NCBI GenBank assembly: GCA_964583605.1
Contig: CAZOWL010000149.1
Location: forward strand, 1 to 6,594
Reading direction: 5' to 3'
DNA: 6,594 nt
DNA from: CAZOWL01 sp964583605
Lineage (GTDB): Bacteria; Pseudomonadota; Gammaproteobacteria; Chromatiales; Chromatiaceae
Part shown: positions 1 through 5,306 of the stretch, piece after piece
Numbering within the stretch: the stretch's first letter is position 1
How the letters are laid out: every line of letters begins with the position of its first letter
Translations under genes and position numbers: made by a program
The notes under the pieces: generated by a model
Seen by the model: only the letters and a program-made list of their open reading frames with translations
What the model was told of the DNA's origin: nothing
Database searches by the model: none

Positions 1-539
1 GTAACGTTTCCTGCGGTTCTTCTCGCGGTTTTTCTTTGGCATGCGAGCGACATACTCAGGACTCCGGGGTTGCCGCTGACGAGGCGCTCTGGGATTTCGT
101 GGTGCTCGTGCAGGAAGTAGCGGGTCTCACTGATGCGCGGCAGGCTCTCCCCTGCCCTGACGGCCGAGGACAGGGAGCCCTTGGCGAAGGCGCGCGAGCG
201 CGACCGGCTGGCCTTATCCGCGGAGTGGCTGCTCAGATAGGCGAGGATGTCGGTGCGGGCCGCCTCTCCCAGGGATGCATCGTCGCCGTAGTGGTCGACG
301 AGCGCGTCCGGCGCCATGATGGCTTCCCAGGCGTTCTCCGGCAGGAGCCCCGGCTGGTAGGCCATGTGACAGGCACTGCATTCCTCGCGGTAGAGCGGGT
401 CGATCGCGGGAGCGACATCGCGGCTCGAGCGGCGGCCGTAGTGATCGCCGTCGTCATCGCTCAAGACTGCCCCGGCGACGCCGAGCGTCAGTAGGCCGGC
501 GGCGACGAGCAAAAGGATAGGCGTTACACCTTTTCTCAT
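1..539 (-). CDS. dhc: Diheme cytochrome c (DHC), 3' part lost
   Basis: This is a periplasmic c-type cytochrome of the DHC family, the expected electron partner of the SHP cytochrome encoded just upstream. Residues 1 to about 23 form a signal peptide (MRKG, then a Leu/Val/Ala-rich core). The first heme site is C54-S-A-C57-H58, followed by the family block HMAYQPGLLP and later ETRYFLHEHHEIPERLVSGNP (residues 138-158). Family members continue with a short linker and a second CxxCH. Here homology stops at P158 (near position 66), and the remaining open codons to the window edge (GVLSMSLACQ...) contain no CxxCH. The start at 539 has GGGAGAG six bases upstream, and the gene begins 14 nt after the shp stop. 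The frame is open at the window edge, so its real end is not visible. Family assignment is firm; whether the protein still works is doubtful. Confidence 0.8.
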   Translation of the reverse strand, partial: MRKGVTPILLLVAAGLLTLGVAGAVLSDDDGDHYGRRSSRDVAPAIDPLYREECSACHMAYQPGLLPENAWEAIMAPDALVDHYGDDASLGEAARTDILAYLSSHSADKASRSRSRAFAKGSLSSAVRAGESLPRISETRYFLHEHHEIPERLVSGNPGVLSMSLACQRKTARRTAGNV

Positions 540-553
540 GGCGGGCTCTCCCT

Positions 554-910
554 TCATTGTTGACGTATGAAGCTCAGAAAATCGGCCTTCTCGGCCTCAG
601 TGCATTCCCGGTCCATGGTCCAACGGCAGTTCCGCCGCAGCCACTTCTCGATCTTGGCCGGGTCCGTCAGGCGTTCCGGCTTGACCGAAGGGGCCAGCGG
701 CTCGATGGGCTTTCCGGTCCTGGCGTGGTGCCCGGGCTCGGTGAGGTCGACGCCGTGGCAAGTGGCGCAGCTCCGCGCCGGCGCGGCACCCGGTTGGGGG
801 TACTCCTTGGTCCATGCCGCGGCGCCGGCCGCCGGATCGCCCACCGCTACGACCTGCGTCGAGACAAGCGCGGCACATGTCAGCAGCGTGCAAATCCGTT
901 TCGCGCTCAT
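554..910 (-). CDS. shp: SHP-type monoheme cytochrome c (DUF1924 family)
   Basis: This is a 118-residue exported cytochrome of the SHP (sphaeroides heme protein) type, a high-spin cytochrome c known to bind O2 and NO in its reduced form. A signal peptide covers roughly residues 1-23. The heme-binding site is C48-A-T-C51-H52, followed by the family stretch RTGKPIEPLAPSVKPERLTD. The SHP hallmark is present: N94, the unusual reversible axial heme ligand, sits directly before C95, and C103 is placed to form the family disulfide (block WLRRNCRWTMDREC). Length is normal and the protein looks complete. Its ATG overlaps the stop of the b561 gene (ATGA), and dhc follows after 14 nt, so the three genes should be co-transcribed and translationally coupled. 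SHP is expected to take electrons from DHC; its physiological substrate is not settled in the literature I know. Confidence 0.92.
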   Translation of the reverse strand: MSAKRICTLLTCAALVSTQVVAVGDPAAGAAAWTKEYPQPGAAPARSCATCHGVDLTEPGHHARTGKPIEPLAPSVKPERLTDPAKIEKWLRRNCRWTMDRECTEAEKADFLSFIRQQ

Positions 911-1518
911 TGCTCCTCACCCCGCTTGCGGCCCGTGACCATCGCGCGGACCAGGTTCTCCCCATGCGAGAGACTGGTGAAGACCACGCCCGCGACGTGC
1001 AGGACGATCAGCGCGAGCGCTAGGTTGGCGAGGACCTCATGGGCTTCCTCGAGCCTTTCCTCCCAGGATTCCGGGGGGTCGCTCATCAGCGAGGCGAGTG
1101 GCCCGGCGTGCTCTTCGACGCCGTACAGCGCCAGACCGGTCAGGCCGATCGCGATCATGAGAACCAGCAGGGCGAGGACCATGGCGCCGCCGGCCGGGCT
1201 GTGGCCGATATAGCGCGGTGCGCGGCCGCGCAGTGCACCGGTGAGATAGCCGACCACGGTACGCGGGGGGTAGAGAAAGTCGCTGAAGCGCGCGTGCCGG
1301 GGGCCGATGAAGCCCCACAGGAGGCGCAACGCGACGAGTGCGAGCACGGCGTAGCCCGCCCAGACGTGGACCGCGAGGGGGTCTTCTTCGATCAGGTAGG
1401 CCGTCGCGAATGCGGCGACGAGCGACCAATGGAATAGGCGCACAAGCGGATCCCAGACCTTGGCTTGGCTCGGTGCCGGCGATTGCTCGCTCGCCGGGGC
1501 ATAGGTGGAATGGTGCAT
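907..1518 (-). CDS. Cytochrome b561-type membrane protein
   Basis: This 203-residue diheme cytochrome b of the bacterial b561 / Ni-Fe-hydrogenase b subunit superfamily probably moves electrons from quinol in the inner membrane to the periplasmic cytochromes DHC and SHP. Visible marks are VWDPLVRLFHW at residues 21-31 (H30), LAVHVWAGY (H51), the polar WGFIGPRHARFSDF block, and H160 and H174 in the last two helical segments. Four hydrophobic segments lie at about 30-45, 50-71, 110-132 and 161-181. The conserved stretches YIGHSPAGGAMV and HGENLVRAMVTGRKR are typical of the family and show the protein is complete. The ATG at 1518 has GGAG nine bases upstream. It is the first gene of the operon and ends in a 4-bp overlap with shp. 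It lacks cytochrome c motifs, and I see no sign of decay. Confidence 0.9.
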   Translation of the reverse strand: MHHSTYAPASEQSPAPSQAKVWDPLVRLFHWSLVAAFATAYLIEEDPLAVHVWAGYAVLALVALRLLWGFIGPRHARFSDFLYPPRTVVGYLTGALRGRAPRYIGHSPAGGAMVLALLVLMIAIGLTGLALYGVEEHAGPLASLMSDPPESWEERLEEAHEVLANLALALIVLHVAGVVFTSLSHGENLVRAMVTGRKRGEEQ

Positions 1519-1715
1519 AGACTGCTACTCCATCTTCGGGTCTTCGGGAGATTGCTTGGTCGCGGTTGGTGGCAACCATGCGTGCAGCCTAGCCCGTAGC
1601 GGCTGACGGAACCCTGTAGGCGCTTGTCAGCGGTTTGTCAGCGAGCTTCGCCTTTGAGCTCGCGCATCCTTTCGTCCTACCGGTCCCGACTCGGCGCCGT
1701 TCGGAGGGCATTGCT
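1519..1715. promoter_or_regulatory. Divergent control region between b561 operon and PepSY gene
   Basis: This gap separates the leftward b561-shp-dhc operon from the rightward PepSY gene, so it should hold both promoters. It contains the direct repeat TTGTCAGCG at 1624-1632 and again at 1635-1643, a period of 11 bp, which is the usual spacing of half-sites for OmpR/PhoB-family response regulators. Read leftwards, CTGACA, 17 bases, then TACAGG gives a weak sigma70-like match whose -35 overlaps the repeat; this is a suggestion only. No coding sequence is convincing here: the open frame that starts at TTG 1635 lacks family homology before the signal peptide of the PepSY protein. Confidence 0.45.
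1624..1643. promoter_or_regulatory. Candidate response-regulator site: 9-bp direct repeat, 11-bp period
   Basis: TTGTCAGCG occurs twice with start-to-start distance of 11 bp (1624 and 1635). One turn of helix between half-sites is typical of OmpR-family tandem binding. PepSY/SHP/DHC/b561 clusters are often found beside two-component system genes, but none is present in this window. The link to such a regulator is inference. Confidence 0.4.
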
Positions 1716-2018
1716 GTGTGCAGTTGGCTAAGGCGAGTACCCGCGTGGCGGGCGCGACTTCGACGGTTTTCCCTGGACTTCTCGTTGGCTTTGCTTTGCG
1801 GCGCGGCGCTGGCCGACCATGACGAGGACGAGATCCCGGCGGGATACGGCGATCACGACTGGGCCGGTCACGCGCTGAAGCACGGCGAGGTGCGGCCGCT
1901 GGCCAAGAGCCTCGCCCTCGTCGAGGCCTGGGAGCCGGGCGAGGTCACCGAGATCGAGCTCGAGCGCTGGCGGCGGCGCGGGGAGCGAAGATGGGCCTAC
2001 GAGGTTGGATTGAATTGA
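1716..2018 (+). CDS. Small exported PepSY-domain protein, C-terminus shortened
   Basis: Starting at GTG 1716, which has GGAGGG (1703-1708) at good distance, this encodes 100 residues. A signal peptide with an Arg-rich start (RARLRRF) and hydrophobic core FSLALLCGAALA is followed by mature DHDEDE. The rest matches the small PepSY family: a helix with ALKHGEVRPLAKSLALVE, then strands VTEIELERW and RRWAYEV. Family members normally continue with a last strand and a YxDARTGE-type tail of about 20 to 25 residues. Here the reading ends at YEVGLN-stop, and none of the expected tail is found in any frame downstream, so the gene looks broken at about position 2003. An upstream TTG at 1635 would add about 27 residues without family character. 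Divergent orientation to the b561 operon suggests a shared regulator. The molecular role of these proteins is poorly known. Confidence 0.7.
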   Translation: MCSWLRRVPAWRARLRRFSLDFSLALLCGAALADHDEDEIPAGYGDHDWAGHALKHGEVRPLAKSLALVEAWEPGEVTEIELERWRRRGERRWAYEVGLN

Positions 2019-2228
2019 AGGCCGGGCTCGCCCACCCATCCTGTTGGAGGCGCGCCGCTTGGGGAGGCGTCAGAGCGCCGAGCGCGATTCGCCAGATGGG
2101 TACATCGGCAAGGGCCCAGCGCTGGCGGCTCGCGGGTTCTGCGCCAGCCAAGCGGCCACGGCGCTCGATCCGGCGCCATGGCGTGCTCGCTAATGAGGCT
2201 TCTCGCGCCCCGCTGTTGACGCTGAGGC

Positions 2229-2249
2229 CGGATCCGGAGGCTGGATCCG
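2229..2249. repeat. Palindrome, 7-bp arms
   Basis: CGGATCC (2229-2235) and GGATCCG (2243-2249) form a perfect 7-bp inverted repeat around a 7-base loop. It stands three bases before a second palindrome, which together resemble an interspersed repeat unit rather than a terminator: no T run follows. Confidence 0.5.
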
Positions 2250-2252
2250 TAG

Positions 2253-2278
2253 GTTGGGCCGACGGCAGGAGGCCCAAC
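2253..2278. repeat. Palindromic repeat of the GTTGGGC type
   Basis: GTTGGGCC (2253-2260) pairs perfectly with GGCCCAAC (2271-2278) across a 10-base loop. Palindromes carrying GTAGGTTGGGC...GCCCAAC are familiar as dispersed intergenic repeats in several gammaproteobacteria; membership here is by appearance only. Confidence 0.55.
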
Positions 2279-2424
2279 AACCGCCGCCGCTCGCCCTCTG
2301 CGCCTTTCGCGCCGCTTTGGAAATTGCGGCTCGCCCCGGACAATCGACGCTGCAAATCAAAGCCCCGGCATTGCGGAGGGCCGCATCTCAGGCCATATCT
2401 GGTGACAACAAAACGCTTTTGCCC

Positions 2425-2441
2425 AGGAGGGAGAGCAGATG
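2425..2441 (+). promoter_or_regulatory. glyA ribosome binding site
   Basis: A perfect AGGAGG (2425-2430) stands 8 bases before the ATG at 2439, which fixes the glyA start and shows that the 5' end of the gene is intact although the 3' end is lost. Confidence 0.8.
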
Positions 2442-2888
2442 TTCGAGAAATCCATGCGCATCGCCGGCTACGATGCCGAGCTCTGGCAGGCCATTCAGGA
2501 CGAGGACCGGCGCCAGGAAGAGCACATCGAGCTGATCGCCTCGGAGAACTATACCAGCCCCCGCGTCATGGAGGCCCAGGGCGGGGTCATGACCAACAAG
2601 TACGCCGAGGGCTATCCGGGCAAGCGCTATTACGGGGGCTGCGAGTACGTCGACTGCGCCGAGCGCCTGGCGATCGCCAGGGCCAAGGAGCTGTTCGCGG
2701 CCGACTACGCCAATGTCCAGCCGCATTCGGGCTCCCAGGCCAATGCCGCTGTCTACATGGCGCTCTGCAAGCCCGGCGATACCGTGCTCGGCATGAGCCT
2801 GGCCCATGGCGGCCACCTGACGCACGGGGCTAACGACCATGGGGCGAGCCGACCCACCCCAGATGATGAAATGCCGCCTCGTCCCTGA
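2439..2888 (+). pseudogene. glyA: Serine hydroxymethyltransferase, N-terminal fragment
   Basis: The first 131 residues match the PLP-dependent enzyme that converts serine and tetrahydrofolate to glycine and methylene-tetrahydrofolate. Clear family blocks are EEHIELIASENYTSPRVMEA, TNKYAEGYPGKRYYGG, CEYVD, NVQPHSGSQANAAVY and LAHGGHLTHGA. GlyA proteins are about 415 to 430 residues long and continue HGAKVNFSGK; here homology ends at A131 (about position 2831) and 18 unrelated residues (NDHGASRPTP...) lead to a stop. The PLP lysine and the C-terminal domain are absent from the window, so this copy cannot be an active enzyme. As glyA is normally needed for one-carbon metabolism, either another copy exists or the break is an assembly join. 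Sequence up to the break shows no frameshift and an excellent ribosome binding site, so the damage looks recent or artificial. Confidence 0.9.
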
Positions 2889-2892
2889 TCGT

Positions 2893-2927
2893 TCCCTCAC
2901 CCCAACCCTCTCCCAGAGGGCGAGGGA
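2893..2927. repeat. REP-like palindrome
   Basis: Inner arms CCCTCT (2906-2911) and AGAGGG (2915-2920) enclose a 3-base loop, and outer arms TCCCTC (2893-2898) and GAGGGA (2922-2927) flank them. The form CCCTCACCCCAACCCTCTCCC is a very common dispersed intergenic repeat in gammaproteobacteria. It starts about 60 bp beyond the point where glyA breaks off. Confidence 0.65.
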
Positions 2928-3051
2928 GCGAACGTGCTTCGCGAATTTCATGGTAAGGCCGTTGGCGTGAAGAGGACGCATCACCGCCTTTTTGCCTGTT
3001 AGCAGTTCCTGTTTGCGCCCTTCGGAGCCTCCGGTCAGTCGTCGATCCGAC

Positions 3052-3081
3052 CCGAAAAGTGTCTTGGCGCGACAGTTTCGG
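3052..3081. repeat. Imperfect inverted repeat
   Basis: CCGAAAAGTGTC (3052-3063) pairs with GACAGTTTCGG (3071-3081) over a 7-base loop with one small mismatch/bulge. No T run follows, so it is not a typical terminator. Function unknown. Confidence 0.4.
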
Positions 3082-3378
3082 CCCTGAGCCCGCCGAACCA
3101 CCGCGCCGCTGACACGCGTTATTCCTGCGCACGTGCCACCCGCGGCCAGCCCCCACCCTTGCCGTGCCGCTAACGCCACAGCCCGAACGAGGTCATCATG
3201 GGGTTTACCCCGTCTCATCGAACAGCCCCCGCTCCGGCGGCGCTGGCATGACGCCGGCGAGACTGGCGGCACCGGCCGCAACCCGGCACGATCGGCTTGG
3301 CCAATTGACCCGATTCGCATATTCGATTGTGCTCCTCGCCGTATGCCGGCCATGATGCTCGCGCTCGAGACGAGAGAT

Positions 3379-3427
3379 GTTCCAGACCTTTCGGTTCCGT
3401 CTAGAATCTTAACGAGGAGTAAATCAG
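3379..3427 (+). promoter_or_regulatory. garA promoter candidate and ribosome binding site
   Basis: A good -10 match, TAGAAT (3402-3407), lies 17 bases after a weak -35 (GTTCCA, 3379-3384). If used, transcription would begin only about 10 to 15 bases before the ribosome binding site AGGAG (3415-3419), which is 8 bases from the garA ATG. The ribosome binding site is clear; the promoter is tentative. Confidence 0.45.
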
Positions 3428-4168
3428 ATGCCGCAAGATCGTACCGGCCAACGCGTCCCGAATGTCACCTTCCGCACCCGTCGCGGCCACGACTGGGTCG
3501 ATTTGACCACCGATGAGATCTTCGGGGGTAAGACCGTCGTCGTCTTCTCCCTCCCGGGCGCCTTCACGCCGACCTGTTCTTCGTCGCACGTTCCGCGCTA
3601 CAACCAGCTCGTCCCCAAGTTCAAGGCCCACGGCGTCGACGAGGTCTGTTGCGTCTCAGTCAACGACACCTTCGTCATGAACGAGTGGCAGACCGAGCTC
3701 AACGCCGAATCCGTCTGCTTCCTGCCGGACGGCAACGGTGAGTTCACCGATGGCATGGGCATGCTGGTCGACAAGTCCGACCTCGGCTTCGGCAAGCGCA
3801 GCTGGCGCTACTCGATGCTCGTGCGCGATGGCGTCATCGAGAAGATGTTCATTGAGCCCGAGGTCGAGGGTGACCCCTACGAGGTCTCCGACGCCGATAC
3901 CATGCTCGCCTACGTCGCCCCGAAGGCGGAAAAGCCGGTCGACGTCACCGTCCTGACGAGGCCCGGCTGCCCCTTCTGTGCCAAGGCCAAGCAGATGCTC
4001 AAGGAGGCGGGGCTCGATTTCGAGGAGCTGATCCTCAATCGCGACTACACCGAGCAGACCCTGCGCGCCCTGGCGGCGGCCAAGACCGTACCTCAGATAT
4101 TCGTCGATGGCCGTCACATCGGGGGCTCTGACGACCTCGAGTCCTGGCTCAAGACACGCGCCGCCTAG
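3428..4168 (+). CDS. garA: Hybrid peroxiredoxin-glutaredoxin (glutathione-amide-dependent peroxidase type)
   Basis: This 246-residue cytoplasmic enzyme reduces hydrogen peroxide and alkyl hydroperoxides with electrons from a glutathione-type thiol. Residues 1 to about 165 are a Prx5-type peroxiredoxin with the active-site loop P43-GAFTPT-C50, where C50 is the peroxidatic cysteine, and the conserved R127. Residues 172-246 are a glutaredoxin with C181-P-F-C184, the cis-proline loop T220-V-P222 and the GG-DDL glutathione-binding end. The fusion removes the need for a separate glutaredoxin. Such hybrids are known from Haemophilus and from Chromatium gracile, where the partner thiol is glutathione amide; the next gene is the matching reductase type, which supports that reading. 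Length is normal and all catalytic residues are present. It has its own ribosome binding site (AGGAG). Plain glutathione rather than the amide cannot be excluded from sequence. Confidence 0.93.
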   Translation: MPQDRTGQRVPNVTFRTRRGHDWVDLTTDEIFGGKTVVVFSLPGAFTPTCSSSHVPRYNQLVPKFKAHGVDEVCCVSVNDTFVMNEWQTELNAESVCFLPDGNGEFTDGMGMLVDKSDLGFGKRSWRYSMLVRDGVIEKMFIEPEVEGDPYEVSDADTMLAYVAPKAEKPVDVTVLTRPGCPFCAKAKQMLKEAGLDFEELILNRDYTEQTLRALAAAKTVPQIFVDGRHIGGSDDLESWLKTRAA

Positions 4169-4180
4169 CGGCTAGGACAG

Positions 4181-4202
4181 GGCCGTCCCGCATTGGGCGG
4201 CC
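4181..4202 (+). other. Hairpin after garA
   Basis: GGCCG-T-CCC (4181-4189) pairs with GGG-CGGCC (4195-4202) with a single-base bulge, 12 bases after the garA stop. There is no T run, so it may slow or stabilise the transcript end rather than act as an intrinsic terminator. Confidence 0.35.
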
Positions 4203-4276
4203 GCTCCATCGAGCGACGCGCAGGCGAAGAGCGCATCGCTCTCGACGGGGTGCCGCCGTGATGCCGGCACCCTTTA

Positions 4277-4300
4277 TCAGGACCTTCGCGACCGTCCTGA
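4277..4300 (+). promoter_or_regulatory. Perfect inverted repeat upstream of garB
   Basis: TCAGGAC (4277-4283) and GTCCTGA (4294-4300) are perfect 7-bp arms around 10 bases, 44 bases before the garB start. It could be an operator or a transcript hairpin; the sequence gives no further clue. Confidence 0.35.
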
Positions 4301-4344
4301 CAGCGGTCGGCCACGCCCGCATGATGTCGCAATCAGGAACGACT

Positions 4345-5049
4345 ATGGACCAACACTTTGATCTCATCGCCATCGGTGGTGGCAGCAGCGGACTCGCCGT
4401 TGCCGAAAAGGCGGCGCAGCTCGGACGTCGCGCCGCAATCTTCGCCGCCGGCAGCGAGCCGATCGTCCCGCCCCTGCCGGGCCACGAGCTCGGAATCACT
4501 TCCGATGGCTTCTTCGCACTGACGGAGCAGCCCCGACGGGTCGCGATCGTCGGCGGCGGCTACATCGGTGTCGAGCTGGCCGGCGTGCTCCGGACCATGG
4601 GCTCGGAGGTGACGCTGGTCGCGATGGAGGAACGCATGCTCTTCGCGTTCGACGACCGCCCCGAGGCCCGACTGGATTACAGGGACATCCCGACCGTCGT
4701 CTTCGACCACCCGCCCGTGGGCAAAGTCGGTCTTACCGAGCAGGAGGCGCGCGAGGAGTATGGCAACGCCATCACCGTCTACCGCACCGAATTTACGCCG
4801 ATGCGCTATGCGCTCAGCGAGCACCCGGCAACCACCGCGATGAAGCTCGTCTGTGTCGGCCAGGAAGAACGTATCGTCGGAATCCATCTGATCGGCGACG
4901 GGGCCGATGAAATGCTTCAAGGCTTCGCCGTCGTGGTCAAGATGGGGGGCACCAAGGCCGACTTGGATGCCACCGTCGCCCTGCACCCGACAACCGCAGA
5001 GGGGCTGGTCACGCTGAAGGTGCCCGACCCACCGAGGCAGGAGCCCTGA
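4345..5049 (+). pseudogene. garB: Glutathione(-amide) reductase with two in-frame internal deletions
   Basis: Intact relatives are flavoproteins of about 450-465 residues that reduce the glutathione(-amide) disulfide with a nicotinamide nucleotide. This frame has only 234 residues. Residues 1-33 keep the FAD site (DLIAIGGGSSG); then the sequence jumps at about residues 34-36 to GSEPIVPPLPGHELGITSDGFFAL, skipping roughly 100 residues that hold the redox-active CxxxxC. Residues 66-95 keep the nucleotide-binding fold (VAIVGGGYIGVELAG). At about residues 102-104 (FAFD/DRPEARLDY) a second jump skips about 120 residues, including the second FAD motif with its GD. The dimer interface domain is complete, with the active-site H214-P-x-x-x-E219. 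The frame is unbroken, but without the disulfide it cannot be a normal reductase. The start at 4345 has AGGA six bases upstream; an ATG at 4258 would add residues with no family match. It follows garA by 176 nt. Confidence 0.88.
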
Positions 5050-5302
5050 CCTCGGCGACGTCGCCGGCGAGGGAGCCATGGAAATCGACTGGGACAGCGA
5101 TCCCTGCAACGGGCATCTCCTGCTGCACGGCGTGGCGGGAAGGAGATCCTGGCCGACGGCGGCGCCGCCGGCGAGCGCGAGGGGTATCAGGCCGAGGAGG
5201 CGCGCCTCGACGTCTCAACAGCGCCTTCCCTGATTTGCGCGGGATAAAGGCCTTTTGGCCGTTTGATCCCGCGGAATTGATCGCGCGCGGGGAGCGTCGC
5301 GA
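5050..5302. other. Convergent intergenic region with small unassigned frame
   Basis: Between garB and cynS, which point at each other. An ATG frame at 5078-5233 (51 residues, starting MEIDWDSDPC) begins with ordinary-looking residues and then becomes Arg/Pro-rich. Another frame across about 5135-5240 reads KEILADGGAAGEREGYQAEE and also looks protein-like, which would fit a frameshifted gene remnant. I cannot name it. The right part holds two hairpins. Confidence 0.35.
5239..5272. terminator. Bidirectional terminator-like hairpin between garB and cynS
   Basis: GCGGGAT (5239-5245) pairs with ATCCCGC (5266-5272), and inside it AAAGGCC (5246-5252) pairs with GGCC-G-TTT (5257-5264) around TTTT. 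The long stem with A-rich left and T-rich right inner parts, placed between convergent genes, fits a shared terminator although no long T tract follows. Confidence 0.5.
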
Positions 5303-5306
5303 TCAA
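5277..5306 (-). terminator. Hairpin over the cynS stop codon
   Basis: TTGATCGCG (5277-5285) and CGCGATCAA (5298-5306) are perfect 9-bp arms around a 12-base GC-rich loop. The cynS stop (TGA on the minus strand, 5303-5305) lies within one arm. It probably protects or ends the cynS transcript; T run weak. Confidence 0.5.

Larger units (their letters stand above)
2019..2438. other. Non-coding stretch between PepSY fragment and glyA
   Basis: About 420 bp with no supported gene. Frames open on either strand lack ribosome-binding sites and family features. It holds two adjacent palindromes (2229-2249 and 2253-2278) and, at its right end, the leader of glyA. The left end abuts the shortened PepSY gene, so part of this stretch may be foreign to both neighbours. 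Confidence 0.6.
2889..3427. other. Non-coding stretch between glyA fragment and garA
   Basis: About 540 bp without a supported gene. Long open frames here, for example leftward across 2388-3353, run through the glyA antisense strand and the palindromic repeat and look like accidental high-GC frames. The stretch holds a REP-like palindrome (2893-2927), an imperfect hairpin (3052-3081) and the promoter and ribosome binding site of garA at the right end. Confidence 0.6.

Noticed and set aside
36..494. 152-codon rightward open frame opposite dhc
   Set aside because: The minus strand encodes a recognisable DHC with signal peptide and heme motif; the plus frame has no family features.
1635..1715. 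N-terminal extension of the PepSY protein from TTG 1635
   Set aside because: It would place about 27 non-conserved residues before a normal signal peptide, and the start overlaps the tandem repeat; GTG 1716 has a better ribosome binding site.
2388..3353. 321-codon leftward open frame
   Set aside because: It runs antisense through glyA, across the palindromic repeat and into the garA leader; no family features, no ribosome binding site. High GC makes such frames common.
4333..5109. 258-codon leftward open frame opposite garB
   Set aside because: Mirror of garB coding sequence; the plus strand shows clear flavoprotein motifs.
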